NCBI GenBank assembly: GCA_001724265.1
Contig: MEDY01000029.1
Coordinates: forward strand, 58,549-122,548
Source of the DNA: Rhizaria sp. SCN 62-66
Taxonomy: Eukaryota > Rhizaria, unplaced
DNA length: 64,000 nt
Direction: 5' to 3'
Part shown: positions 54,157 to 63,789 of the stretch, one piece after another
How the letters are laid out: the number at the start of each line of letters is the position of its first letter
Numbering within the stretch: the stretch's first letter is position 1
The notes under the pieces: model-generated
Seen by the model: only the letters and a program-made list of their open reading frames with translations
Databases searched by the model: none
Told to the model about the DNA's origin: nothing
Position numbers and translations under genes: made by a program

Positions 54157-56682
54157 ATGCGGCGCCGTTTCGGTCGTGGGGTCTCCACCCCCGTGTGGAT
54201 GGCCGCGCTCCTCGCGCTGCTCAGCTGCTTCGTGGCCGTGGCTCCGCTCGCCCGCGTCGCGGCGGCAGCCGAGGCCACACCACCGCTTCACAACGAGGGT
54301 ACTGCTGCCTCTGCCTCTGCCTCAGCTGGCAACAGTGCTCGCAGTGGGGCTAGTGGCAGCGGCAGCGCGTCTGCGTTGCCGCCCCGGCTCACGGTCCTCT
54401 CGTCGGGCCTGGAGATCCACACAATCGCCCTCACAGGCTTCCCCCAGCAACAGCAATCACAACAACAACAGCAGCAACAGCAGCCTCCGCTGCCTGCGTC
54501 GCACCCGCTATCGTCGTCGCCGCCGCCGCGCACGGTCTCCCCGGCCGAGGCGCTGGTGGGCTTCGTCAAGGTCGCTGTGGCCACGGTCACGTTCGACCGC
54601 CCCGTGTGGGTGCACCGCGACGCCCTGACGGCGCCCGTGGGCGAACCCGTGCCCTACGGGTTCATGCCGTCGCCCGCCACCGCCGCACGCGCCGCTAACA
54701 CCACCGGCGATCTCTACGGCACCGTCGGGCTTGCCCGCCTCGTCTGCGCGCCCCCGCACTCGCGCTCGCACGCGCACGGCAACGGCAACGGGTCGCTCCA
54801 CAGCAGGCTCGCTGCCGGCCTCGACTCTGGCTCCGACTCCTATAGTAGCGCTAGCGGTGCGCTGGTCTTCGACTCGTTCCCGTCGCCGTCGCAGTCGCAC
54901 GCGCCCCCGCGCTTCCTCGTCCCCTCGGAGCACCTCAGCCTCTACCTGTCCGAGCTGCCCGCGGTGACCGCCGCGCTCCCCGGACTCATGGCGTGCCCCG
55001 CCTCCACTCATAACGGCAGCTCGAGCCCCTCGAGCCCGCCGAGCTCGTCTAGTTCTAGCTCCAGTGGCCCCGGGGCGTCGCAGCTGTCGTTCGTGCTGCT
55101 CATGTCGCACTCGCGCGCCGGCCTGCCCTCGCTCGAGCACCTCACCGACGCCGACCTTGCCTCGTGCCGGCTGGCCTTCCCCCCGCGCCGCGCGCAGGGA
55201 TGGCGGCCCGCCGGCGCGCTCGCCGCGGCCGCTGACGCCGACGCACCCGTGTTCGCCGGCTCGGTACCGCTGCCCCTCGTCCAGCGCCAGGCGCGCGAGC
55301 ACTTCTACCGCACCTACAACAGCAACAAGAACGACAACGACGCCAACGCTGTCAATGCGACGAGCGCGAGCGCGAGCGCGAGCGCGAGCGTCTCTGGCCG
55401 CCGCCTGCGCCGGCCCTTGCCGGGCCCCGGCGCGCTGAGCGACGCGCGCGCGGCCCTGGGCCTGTGCTGGACGGGCGCGCGCGGCGGCTTCGCGGGCTTC
55501 CGCGCCCCGGCCCGCGAGCGGCTGCTGCCGGCCGACGCCGCCGTCAAGCGCGCGCTCGAGATGGGCACCGAGGACCTGCTGTCGGGCCGCGCGCAGGCGC
55601 TGCTCGCGGGACCCTCGTTCCCCGTCGCTCACGGCGCGGCTGACGCCGTGCACGGGGGTGTGGGCGGGGAGTTTTTCGGTCCCGTGACCTTCCTGCAGCA
55701 CCAGAGCCTCGTCTTCGACCGCTCCAACACCCGCGCCAACGGCAACGCGAATATGAAGGCTGGCGGCGAGCGGTTCTTCGGCGAGAACTCGCTGGCCGCC
55801 GGGCTGGTCGCCGACTCGCTGTCGTCGTCGCTGGTTGTGCACTCGGAGCCGTGGGTGCTGTCGCTGCTCGAGACGGGCTCCGAGCTCTCGCACGACGCGA
55901 CGCTGCGCTCCATGGGCGCCGCGGGCAACATGATGATGGGGCTGCTCTCGGGCGCCTTCGCCCCCGCCATCAAGCCGCTGGTTCCGGGCGTGTCTGCGGC
56001 GACGTCGGGCGACGTGCAGGGCGCGTTGATGGATCCTGTCGAGAACCACATCGTGCAGGAAGTCTCGCAGGGCATCATCGACGCGCTGGAGCCGCTGCTG
56101 ACGGGCGAGATCGCGCTGTCGGTGGTGCCGGCGCTGATCGAGACCATCACGGACGAGACGATCGAGGGCGCGGCGCTCGAGATCGCGGACCAGGTGGCGC
56201 TGGACGCGACGCCCATCCTCACGCGTGACATCACCAAGCGAGTCACGCGCAAGCTGGTGCCCTTCGTAGCCGAGAGCATCTCGACGCTGTCGGCGATCGA
56301 GATCGTCAAGAACCTGACGCGGCCGCTGGCGTCGGTGTTGCCGCGCGCGCTGGCGCACGCCATTGTGCCCGCGCTGTCGCAGACGCTGACGCTGAGCCCC
56401 GACCAGCACGAGCACTGCTACAAGTGCGTGATCCTCGCCGACGCCATGGCGTGCATGCAGTGCCCCGAGGACAAAAAGAGCACCGACGCCTTCGGGCTGC
56501 CCCCGTCGCTGTACTACGCGCTCTACTACACGGGCTACTACTCGACCTACTTTGGCGGCTACTACGCCGACGTCTTCGCCAACAGCCCCGGGCTGCGCGT
56601 CGTGCGCAGGCGCGTGCTCGACCCCAACGACCCCGTGCCCGACCCCATGGGCTTCGAAGGCGATGGGCCCGGACAGATCTGA
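54157..56682 (+). CDS. Secretory-pathway protein of unknown function
   Basis: A single exon of 841 residues. A clear signal peptide lies at residues about 1-38 (MRRRFGRG, then VWMAALLALLSCFVAVAPLA, then RVAAAAEA), so the protein enters the ER. Residues 40-400 are Ser/Pro/Ala-rich with Gln runs and insertions. The C-terminal third is more ordered: from about residue 585 a series of amphipathic helices (VENHIVQEVSQGIIDALEPL, ALSVVPALIETITDETIEG, ATPILTRDITKRVTRKLVPF). Two Cys pairs follow (HCYKC and CMQCP) and then a Tyr-rich block (LYYALYYTGYYSTYFGGYYA). I do not recognise this C-terminal arrangement. I start at 54157 because an acceptor-like TTGCAG at 54115-54120 makes the upstream in-frame ATGs intronic. 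The stop is TGA. Confidence 0.65.
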   Translation: MRRRFGRGVSTPVWMAALLALLSCFVAVAPLARVAAAAEATPPLHNEGTAASASASAGNSARSGASGSGSASALPPRLTVLSSGLEIHTIALTGFPQQQQSQQQQQQQQPPLPASHPLSSSPPPRTVSPAEALVGFVKVAVATVTFDRPVWVHRDALTAPVGEPVPYGFMPSPATAARAANTTGDLYGTVGLARLVCAPPHSRSHAHGNGNGSLHSRLAAGLDSGSDSYSSASGALVFDSFPSPSQSHAPPRFLVPSEHLSLYLSELPAVTAALPGLMACPASTHNGSSSPSSPPSSSSSSSSGPGASQLSFVLLMSHSRAGLPSLEHLTDADLASCRLAFPPRRAQGWRPAGALAAAADADAPVFAGSVPLPLVQRQAREHFYRTYNSNKNDNDANAVNATSASASASASVSGRRLRRPLPGPGALSDARAALGLCWTGARGGFAGFRAPARERLLPADAAVKRALEMGTEDLLSGRAQALLAGPSFPVAHGAADAVHGGVGGEFFGPVTFLQHQSLVFDRSNTRANGNANMKAGGERFFGENSLAAGLVADSLSSSLVVHSEPWVLSLLETGSELSHDATLRSMGAAGNMMMGLLSGAFAPAIKPLVPGVSAATSGDVQGALMDPVENHIVQEVSQGIIDALEPLLTGEIALSVVPALIETITDETIEGAALEIADQVALDATPILTRDITKRVTRKLVPFVAESISTLSAIEIVKNLTRPLASVLPRALAHAIVPALSQTLTLSPDQHEHCYKCVILADAMACMQCPEDKKSTDAFGLPPSLYYALYYTGYYSTYFGGYYADVFANSPGLRVVRRRVLDPNDPVPDPMGFEGDGPGQI

Positions 56683-56903
56683 GCGCGCCGCGGCGGAGAA
56701 GCGCATTGTGCGTGCAGGGGGGCGGTGGACTGAGCGAGTGCGTGTGGTGCGTGGCGGGCCAGGCCTCGAGACACGCGAGTGGTTGTTGTGATGCTAAATT
56801 GGTGGTTTGATGCGCACGTATGAATAATAGTGCAGATGTGTGTTTGTGCATAATAACAATCATGGTGTTTTATTATGATAATAAGAATAATATAAATTCT
56901 GGC

Positions 56904-56909
56904 AATAAA
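56904..56909 (+). terminator. Candidate poly(A) signal
   Basis: AATAAA lies about 220 bases past the stop of the secretory-protein gene, in AT-rich DNA and shortly before the convergent DEAD-box gene ends. The evidence is only sequence and position. Confidence 0.35.
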
Positions 56910-56967
56910 TAGTTTCTTTCTTTTGTTTCACAACTTACAACGCACAACAGAACAGTCCAGCAACTCT

Positions 56968-59900
56968 TTACTTGCTGTACCAAAAGTCACGCTTGTTGTT
57001 GTGTCCTCCGCCGTTGCTGCTGCTGCTGCTGCCGCTCTTGCCCTTGCCCTGACCTTGACCTCGACCGTGGCCGTAACCCTTGTTGTAGGCCTTCACAGGC
57101 GGCGGCTCGTTAAAGAGCACGTCCCGCACCGACGCCGAGTAGCCGCCGCCGAAGCCGCCCTTGCCACCGTCACTGCTCCCGCGACTGCTACCAGCGCTGC
57201 GGCTGCTGTTGCTGGTGCTGCTGCTGCTGGTACTCTTGCCGTCGCGCGGGCCCTGGGACTGCTGCTTCTGCGGCCTCTTGTAATCACTACCGTTGCTACC
57301 GCGGCCGCTGTTGCTGTTGCTGTTGTTGCTGTTGCTGTTGCTGTTGTTGTTCCTGTTATTGTCCATGGTGCGGTTGAACCGGACAAAGTTGTTGTAGTTG
57401 TGCGCGTTTTCCTCGCTGATGCGCGCCGCGCGCGCCGCGTCGGCCTCGGCAGCAGCGGCCTTGCGCGCGCGCTCGGCCTCCTTACGACGCGCCGTCCGCT
57501 CGCGGTTGCGCTGCGCCTCGGCCTCGACCTCGGCAGCGCGCGCCGCAGCGGCCTCATCCTGCCGTGCGCGCCGCGCCGCCTTGGCCTCGCGCTTCAGCGC
57601 CGCGCGCGCCAGCAGCCACCGCGCGCGCTGCTCGGGGTCCGCGCCGTCACCTGCGTCTGCGCCCTCGTCGGCCTCCGCCTCAGCCTCAGCAAGAGTGGCG
57701 TTGTCAGCGCCGTCAGCGGCGGTGTCAATGAGAGCGGCGACGCGCGGGGGCGGCCCGGACAGCAGCGCGGCGGCCTCCAGCGCGCGCAGCGCAGCCGAGG
57801 GCGCGACGACGTAGGGCGCGGCGCCGGGTTCCGCTCCGGTGGACACGGATAGGCCCGCGGCCAGCTCGTCGATGCTAGCGGCAGAAGCAGGAGCAGCAGC
57901 GGCAGCGGCAGCAGCAGCAGCGGGCGCAGACTCAGCGGACGCAGCAAACACGGCGGCCCCGGCGGCGGGGTGCGCCCTGCGCGCAGGCGCGGCCGCGGGG
58001 ACGACGGCGCCGTCGGCCGTGAAGGGCTGGCCGTGCTGCCACCCGCGCAGCGTCGTCGTCAGCGCCACAGCGCTCGTAGAATCAGCGTCAGCGGTAGAGT
58101 CCGCAGCGGCGGTGTGGGAGTCAGCGGCGCGGCGGCCGGTCGCGGCGTCCACGCCCGTGTCGATGCTGAAGGACATGTTGGCCGCGAATGCAGAGTCGGC
58201 GGCCGCGCTCGCGGGCGCGGCGGCAGCCTCGGCGGCGGCGGCGAACGCGGCCTCAGAGGCCTCCGCGGCGGCCTTGGCGGCGGAGCGGGCCTCGGCAGCG
58301 CGCTCGCGCGCCTTGACGACGCTCGCGGGCACCACTGGCTCCGCGGGCTCCGCGGCGGCCGCCATAGTAGAGGCTGGGGCAGCGAGCTCCTCGCGCGAGA
58401 CGCCCAGCCCGCCGCCGCGCTTGCCGCGCTTCACGGGCACGATCACCGGCCCAGCGGGCAAGCCGGCACTGGCGTCGGCGGCGGCGCCGGGCGCGAGGCC
58501 GGCCTCCTGCTCGGCCCGGAGCACCGCGGCGTCGGCGGCGTCCGCGGCGCGCGCGGCGCCCTTCGCGGCGCGCTCGGCGGCGGCGGCCAGCTCGGCTTGC
58601 ACGGCGGCGGGGTGATCCTCCGGGACCGTGAGCCCGGTCGACAGGCGCAGGAAGCGCCGCGGGCGCGCGCGCAGCAGGGCGCCCGAGCCCAGGTCGAGCA
58701 GGTGCCCGTGCGAGAGCACCGTGGGCCGGAAGCGCACGGCGGCCACGGCCGCGGCGGCGCGCAGCACCGAGCGCGCGCGCGGCGGCAGCGCAGACAGCAT
58801 CGCGGTGGCGGTGTCCGCGGGCGCGGGCTCCAGGCCGCCGACCTGGGCGTCCGCGCCCGGGTCAGCAGTTGCAATCGCATTAACGTCGACGTCAGAGAGA
58901 ACGCCCCACTCCTCGGCCTCCTCCGCATCAATCACCGCATCATCCGCTTGCTCATGCTCATGTGTCTCCACAAGCCCATGCTGCTGCTGCTGCTGCTCCT
59001 CGCGCATCATGTCCCTGACGGCGGCGTGCGCGCCTGAGGCCGCGGCGGCGGCGCGGGTGCCAGTGGGGCACTGGACGACTGTGAGCACGAGAGCGCCCTG
59101 CTGCTGCGAACGCGTGCGGTCCACGCGGCCGGCGCGGTGCACGTAGCTCCAGGGGTCCTCTGGCGCGCCCAGGTTGATCACGCAAGCGACGCCGCTCGTG
59201 TCGACGCCACGTGCGACCATGTTGGTGGCCACCACCACGCGCACGGCCCCGCGCCGCGCCGCCGCCAGCGCGCGCCGGCGCTCGTCGCGGTGCGAACCCG
59301 CGGCCAGCCCCACGGCGGCAACGCCCTTGGCGCGCAGCGCAGCTGCCAGCGCGGGCACGCGCGCGTGCTCGTTGACAAAGACGAGCGCGCAGCGCGGCTC
59401 GAGCGCGGCGAGCAGGCGCGTCACGGTGTTGGCGTCGGCGGCCGCGAGCGTGCCCAGCGCAGCCAGCGCGGGGTGCCGCGCCTCGAGCGCGGCCAGCTCC
59501 ACGGCGGCGTTCTCGGCCTCCTCGGCCGCGTCGCGGCTGCGCGCCTTGCTCAGCGCAGCGGACTGCTGCTGCTGCTGCTTGTCGTTGTCGTTGTTCTTGC
59601 TATGCTTGCCGTGCTTGCCGTCCCTGCCCTTGCCCGCGCCCCTGCCGTCCCGCTCGTCGCCCTGCGACGGCACCAGCAGGGCCTCGGCGCGCGCGGCGTC
59701 GCCCGGAAAGCGCAGCGGGACCCAGGCCGCCAGCTCCGGCCCGCGCACTTGCGCCGGCGCGGCGAGCAGGTGTGCGGGCACGGCCAGCGGCAGCACAGCG
59801 TGGCGCAGCGTCGCGGGCAGCAGCCGCTCGCGCTGCGCCTCGACCGCGCGCCGGATGTTGGCCAGCAGCAGCGGCGACGTGAAGCGGCCCCACCCGCCCA

Positions 59901-62778
59901 CCGCGCGGCTCGAGACCAGGTGCCCGCCGCGATTGCCCACAGTGCTGGGGTTTACGCCTGCGCTCTCGGGCGCAGTCTCAGAGTCGGTGGCAGAGTCGTG
60001 CTCACCGCCGCTCTCGGTCTCGGCGTCAGCGGGGCCGTGCGTGCGGAGCGCCTCTGGGTCGAAGAGCGAGACGGCTGAAAGCGCGAAGTTGGCCGGCGCG
60101 GCGCCGGGGCTGGCCGAGACGGCGCGCGCGGTGATCAGGTAGGGATTGTTCAGCGCCTCGGCGGCGACGCGCAGCAGCAGCGGCGTGACCGTAGCCGAAA
60201 CCCACACGCTCCGCAGCGGTGCAGCGACGTAGGGCCAGTCGGCGGTGGGCTTGGGCAGCCCGCGCAGCCCCGCGGCGAGCTGCATCCGCCGCAGCTCCTG
60301 CGCGAATAGCAGCGCGAGCAGCGTGTGGCGCCAGTGTGCGCGCTGCACAGCGTAGTCGGCCTCGTCCAGCACCAGCGTGCGCACATGGCGCGCCTCGAAG
60401 CGGCGCACGACGCTGCCGTCGGGCTGCCGCACCGCGCCCGCGGGCTCGCGCAAGCGCCGCCGCACCGCCGCGCGCTCGTCGCCGTAGAGCCCCAGCGAGT
60501 AGCGCGACAGGAACGCCGCCGCGGACGCGCCCGCCGACGCCGAAGACGCCAGCGGGTTGAACTCCGTGTCCGCGTCGCCCTCAGCGTCGCTGGCGAACAG
60601 CTCGGCGTCGGCGTTGGCGGTCGCGGCGGCGTCGGCGTCGGTCTCGTAGTCGGCCGCGATTGTCCCGGGCGCGGAACGGGTAAAGGCGAAGTTGGTCTCG
60701 CCAACATCGTCGGCGTCCTCGTCCTCGTCAGCCTCGTCTACTTCGTCAGCCTCGGCCTCGGCCTCCGCAGCGGTGTTGGCCTCGGCCAGGAGCGCGTCCT
60801 CGTCGGCCTCCATCTCAGCCTCGGTCACTAACACCGGCACAGGCGCAGTCGCGGGCGCAGCAGACTTGCGCTTAGAGTGGCTGCTGTCGCTCTTGACGGC
60901 CGCGTCCTCACTTTGACTCTGGCTCGAACTCTGAGTCTGGGTCTTGCCCTTGCGCTTGCTGGCGGGAAAGTCAGCTGCGTCGTCATCAGCGACAACGTCA
61001 TCACCAGCAGCCTCGCCAGCATCGGCGCCGTCACGGCCCCCGCGGTCGCCGCGGTCCCTGCGCGAGGCGCGCAGACTGGCCGTGACGGCCGCGCGCAGCC
61101 GCGCCCGGCGCAGCACGGCGGCGCGCGCGGCGGGCGACGCGGCCTCCGAGTAGGCCTCGGCGTCGTCGCCCGTGAGCACAAAGTCGGCACTCTCGGCGTC
61201 CTGCCGGCTCACGTCCAGCCCCTCGGCGGAGCCCAGCACGCGCACGCGCGCGCGCGCGCCCGCCGCCGCCGCCGTCGCCGCCGCCACCGCCGCGGCCAGC
61301 TCGCGGTCCGCGCGGCCGCTCTCGCCCTCCGCGCCGTCCTTGTCCCTGCTCTTGTCCGTGGCCACGGCGGCGGCCTGTGCGCGCGCCTGCAGCGCGAGGA
61401 AGCGCGCGATCTGCTCCGCGGTGAAGCCAAGGTCCGCCAGCTCGGCGGGTCCCGCGGTCACACCCGCCAGCGCCGCCGCGTCCGCCGCCGCGCGCGCCGC
61501 CCGCCGGCCCGCGCGCGTCATGGCAACGGAGCCATCGCCACCACCGCCGGCCTTCCTGCCGCCGGCCCTCTTGCCGGCCCTGCCACGGGCGCCCGCGCCC
61601 GCGCCCGCGTCCCTGTGCGCGTGCGTGAGCATTTGCGCGAAGAGCTTCGGCGTGGTCACCACGACGTGCGGCGTCGTCTCGGGGCGCGCGAAGGCCGAGG
61701 CGGGCCCCAGCAGCGCGCCAACGGCGCCGCCCACGCGCGCCACCCGCACGGCGCCGCGGCGCGTCGCGGCGGCGGCGGCCAGCGCGGCGATGGCGTGGTA
61801 GGTCTGCACGGCCAGCTCGCGCGTGGGGCAGAGCACAACGGCCTGCGTAGCGCCCACGCCCACGTCGACCGACTGCAGCAGCGGGACGGCGTAGGCGAGC
61901 GTCTTGCCCGAGCCCGTCATGTCCTGCACCAGCACGTCGTAGTGCGCCGGCAGCGCAACGCCCGCGCGCGCCGCCAGCGAGGGCGCGGGCGTGAAGCCCT
62001 GCGAGTGCGCGCGCGCGGGCAGCAGGTGCGGCAGCGCGGCCAGCTGCACGGCCGTGGGGTGCCGGAAGCCGGCCTCGTGGAGCCGCGGCCAGAGCTGCGG
62101 GGCCACCCCCAGCCGCGTGAAGGTCAGGTACGGAAGTGCCGCCACCGGGATGGACGCGAACGGCACGCCGCGAAACATCGCCGCCGTTGCCGCGGCCGCC
62201 GCCGCGCGCGGAGACACGGCCCCCGCCGCGCTCTCTACGCCGGGCGCGCTCTGTGAGCCGGCAACGCTCGCACCGCGGGGCCTGTTCTTGGCCGCCGCAG
62301 TCGTCGGCACGTCGGTCTCGTCGGCTGCAATGGCGGCAGCAGGTGTGGCGTCAGTCGCGGAGGCGGCAGAGCGGGCGGCGTGCGCGGCGGCAGTGCCGCG
62401 GACGACGGCGGCCAGAAACGGGTCAGCCGACGCCGATGCCGACGCCGACACTGCGCCAGCGCCATAGCGAGCGCCTGTGGCGGAGGCCGCGGCGGTGGCT
62501 GCCGCGGTGGCCGCGGCGGTGCGGGTCAGGCGCTCGGGCTTTCGCGAGAGCCCGGGCTTCGTGTAGGAGATGTGCGCCGCGGGCGTCGCAAACACAGAGG
62601 CGGAGCCAGAGCCAGAGACTGCGGCGGAGGCGGTAGAGGCAGCAGAGGCGCTGGTGCTGCTGGCGAAAGCGAAGAGCGCGGGCTGCGGCTGCGGCAGAGG
62701 GCCTGAGAGCGCAACGGCGCTGTGGACATCAAACGCCAGGCGCTGCACGCCACGCGCTAGGCTCACGCGGAAAGACAT
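56968..62778 (-). CDS. Large DEAD-box RNA helicase
   Basis: A single exon of 1936 residues, three to four times the usual DEAD-box length. Motifs occur in the proper order: Q-motif region FTRLGVAPQLWPRLHEAGF near 217, VQDMTGSGKTLAYA (motif I) near 290, PTRELAVQTY near 318, TPKLFAQML near 370, LVLDEADYAV (motif II) near 804, VWVSATVTPLL (III) near 860, ALVFVNEHARV, VVVATNMVARGVDTSG (V) and YVHRAGRVDRTR (VI) near 1216. About 430 residues of Ala/Asp/Glu-rich sequence are inserted between TPKL and DEAD. The C-terminal 700 residues are Ala-rich and charged, ending in a Gly/Asn/Ser-rich tail. The Arg-containing N-terminus (MSFRVSLARGVQRLAFD) could target mitochondria, as in DDX28-like helicases, but the subfamily is unsure. 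The stop is TAA. Confidence 0.88.
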   Translation of the reverse strand: MSFRVSLARGVQRLAFDVHSAVALSGPLPQPQPALFAFASSTSASAASTASAAVSGSGSASVFATPAAHISYTKPGLSRKPERLTRTAAATAAATAAASATGARYGAGAVSASASASADPFLAAVVRGTAAAHAARSAASATDATPAAAIAADETDVPTTAAAKNRPRGASVAGSQSAPGVESAAGAVSPRAAAAAATAAMFRGVPFASIPVAALPYLTFTRLGVAPQLWPRLHEAGFRHPTAVQLAALPHLLPARAHSQGFTPAPSLAARAGVALPAHYDVLVQDMTGSGKTLAYAVPLLQSVDVGVGATQAVVLCPTRELAVQTYHAIAALAAAAATRRGAVRVARVGGAVGALLGPASAFARPETTPHVVVTTPKLFAQMLTHAHRDAGAGAGARGRAGKRAGGRKAGGGGDGSVAMTRAGRRAARAAADAAALAGVTAGPAELADLGFTAEQIARFLALQARAQAAAVATDKSRDKDGAEGESGRADRELAAAVAAATAAAAGARARVRVLGSAEGLDVSRQDAESADFVLTGDDAEAYSEAASPAARAAVLRRARLRAAVTASLRASRRDRGDRGGRDGADAGEAAGDDVVADDDAADFPASKRKGKTQTQSSSQSQSEDAAVKSDSSHSKRKSAAPATAPVPVLVTEAEMEADEDALLAEANTAAEAEAEADEVDEADEDEDADDVGETNFAFTRSAPGTIAADYETDADAAATANADAELFASDAEGDADTEFNPLASSASAGASAAAFLSRYSLGLYGDERAAVRRRLREPAGAVRQPDGSVVRRFEARHVRTLVLDEADYAVQRAHWRHTLLALLFAQELRRMQLAAGLRGLPKPTADWPYVAAPLRSVWVSATVTPLLLRVAAEALNNPYLITARAVSASPGAAPANFALSAVSLFDPEALRTHGPADAETESGGEHDSATDSETAPESAGVNPSTVGNRGGHLVSSRAVGGWGRFTSPLLLANIRRAVEAQRERLLPATLRHAVLPLAVPAHLLAAPAQVRGPELAAWVPLRFPGDAARAEALLVPSQGDERDGRGAGKGRDGKHGKHSKNNDNDKQQQQQSAALSKARSRDAAEEAENAAVELAALEARHPALAALGTLAAADANTVTRLLAALEPRCALVFVNEHARVPALAAALRAKGVAAVGLAAGSHRDERRRALAAARRGAVRVVVATNMVARGVDTSGVACVINLGAPEDPWSYVHRAGRVDRTRSQQQGALVLTVVQCPTGTRAAAAASGAHAAVRDMMREEQQQQQHGLVETHEHEQADDAVIDAEEAEEWGVLSDVDVNAIATADPGADAQVGGLEPAPADTATAMLSALPPRARSVLRAAAAVAAVRFRPTVLSHGHLLDLGSGALLRARPRRFLRLSTGLTVPEDHPAAVQAELAAAAERAAKGAARAADAADAAVLRAEQEAGLAPGAAADASAGLPAGPVIVPVKRGKRGGGLGVSREELAAPASTMAAAAEPAEPVVPASVVKARERAAEARSAAKAAAEASEAAFAAAAEAAAAPASAAADSAFAANMSFSIDTGVDAATGRRAADSHTAAADSTADADSTSAVALTTTLRGWQHGQPFTADGAVVPAAAPARRAHPAAGAAVFAASAESAPAAAAAAAAAAPASAASIDELAAGLSVSTGAEPGAAPYVVAPSAALRALEAAALLSGPPPRVAALIDTAADGADNATLAEAEAEADEGADAGDGADPEQRARWLLARAALKREAKAARRARQDEAAAARAAEVEAEAQRNRERTARRKEAERARKAAAAEADAARAARISEENAHNYNNFVRFNRTMDNNRNNNSNSNSNNSNSNSGRGSNGSDYKRPQKQQSQGPRDGKSTSSSSTSNSSRSAGSSRGSSDGGKGGFGGGYSASVRDVLFNEPPPVKAYNKGYGHGRGQGQGKGKSGSSSSSNGGGHNNKRDFWYSK

Positions 62779-63237
62779 GAGTGTGAAGCCTTGTGTTCAG
62801 ACGGTTGTGGCAGTTCAGGAAGTAACTGAGAAGTCGGTCTGCCGAGTCTGCTAAAAGTGGGAAATAGACGCGGTAGATCGAGGACAGTGAGTATCTAAAA
62901 AGGTTTAAATATGATTTATGCTATAGTGATCCTGATTTGTGTGCTGGCATGCGTATTGACGGAAACTGCATTGCGTAGTGGCTTCGATGCGGCAGCTCCG
63001 GCCTTCGACACTTTCCTTCTGCTCGGCCCAACGCGTGTCCTAACAAAACAGGCACACTGTGAGGAAATCATTACACCAACAAGAAAAGCGCACTAACAAA
63101 GTTGGATAGCGGAGATAACTTGAATAAATAGACATTGTATTGATACCTAGACAAAAAACTATTATAAACGTATAATTCTGTAAATAACCTCGCAATATCG
63201 CGAGCCTCGTGAGTCGGTCTCACTTGGTAAAAACGCC
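62779..63237. other. Intergenic spacer
   Basis: These 459 AT-rich bases lie between two minus-strand genes, upstream of the DEAD-box gene and downstream of the GYF gene. A 61-codon plus-strand frame at 62911-63096 has hydrophobic content but no coding signature. Confidence 0.45.
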
Positions 63238-63748
63238 TCACTTGCCCGTGGGCCGCGGAATCTGCGCTCGCGCCTGCCCCTGCTGCGGCCCCTGTGGCGG
63301 CCCCAGCGGCGGCCCCTGCGCCTGCAGCGGCTCCGTGAAGCAGCAGCGGCGGTCGCAGATCTTCCTGAAGGGCTCCGCGTCGCCGCGGCCTGCCTCGCGG
63401 ACCCGGATAACCGGGGGGATCTGCCCGGCATGGAACCACGCCCGCATGAGCGCAGACGCAAACGGACCCTGGCGCCGCCCCGAGGGGTCCAGGTACTCCC
63501 ACTCGGGCTCCGACGCGGAGGGCTGCGCGGGCCGCGCCTGCGAGTGCGCAGGCGCAGACTGAGACTGAGGCTGAGGCTGGGACTGAGTCCAGGAGCGCTT
63601 GCCAGCAGCAGCGCTCTGCTGCGGCGGCTGCGGCTGCTGCTGTTGCTGCAGACGGCTGAGCGCGGCGGGCGGCGGCGGCGGCGGCGGTGGCACCCCGAAG
63701 CTAGCCGCCCCCCGCCTAGGCTGCTGTTGGCCCTGCATTTGCAGTCCT

Positions 63749-63789
<41 letters not shown>

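Noticed and set aside
54508-56706. 732-codon minus-strand open frame opposite the secretory-protein gene
   Set aside because: It is another antisense shadow: the plus strand has the signal peptide and ordered C-terminal region, and this frame is an Arg/Gln/His-rich complement.
60877-62256. 459-codon plus-strand frame opposite the DEAD-box gene
   Set aside because: The minus strand carries helicase motif I and the Q motif in this interval, so this frame is a shadow.
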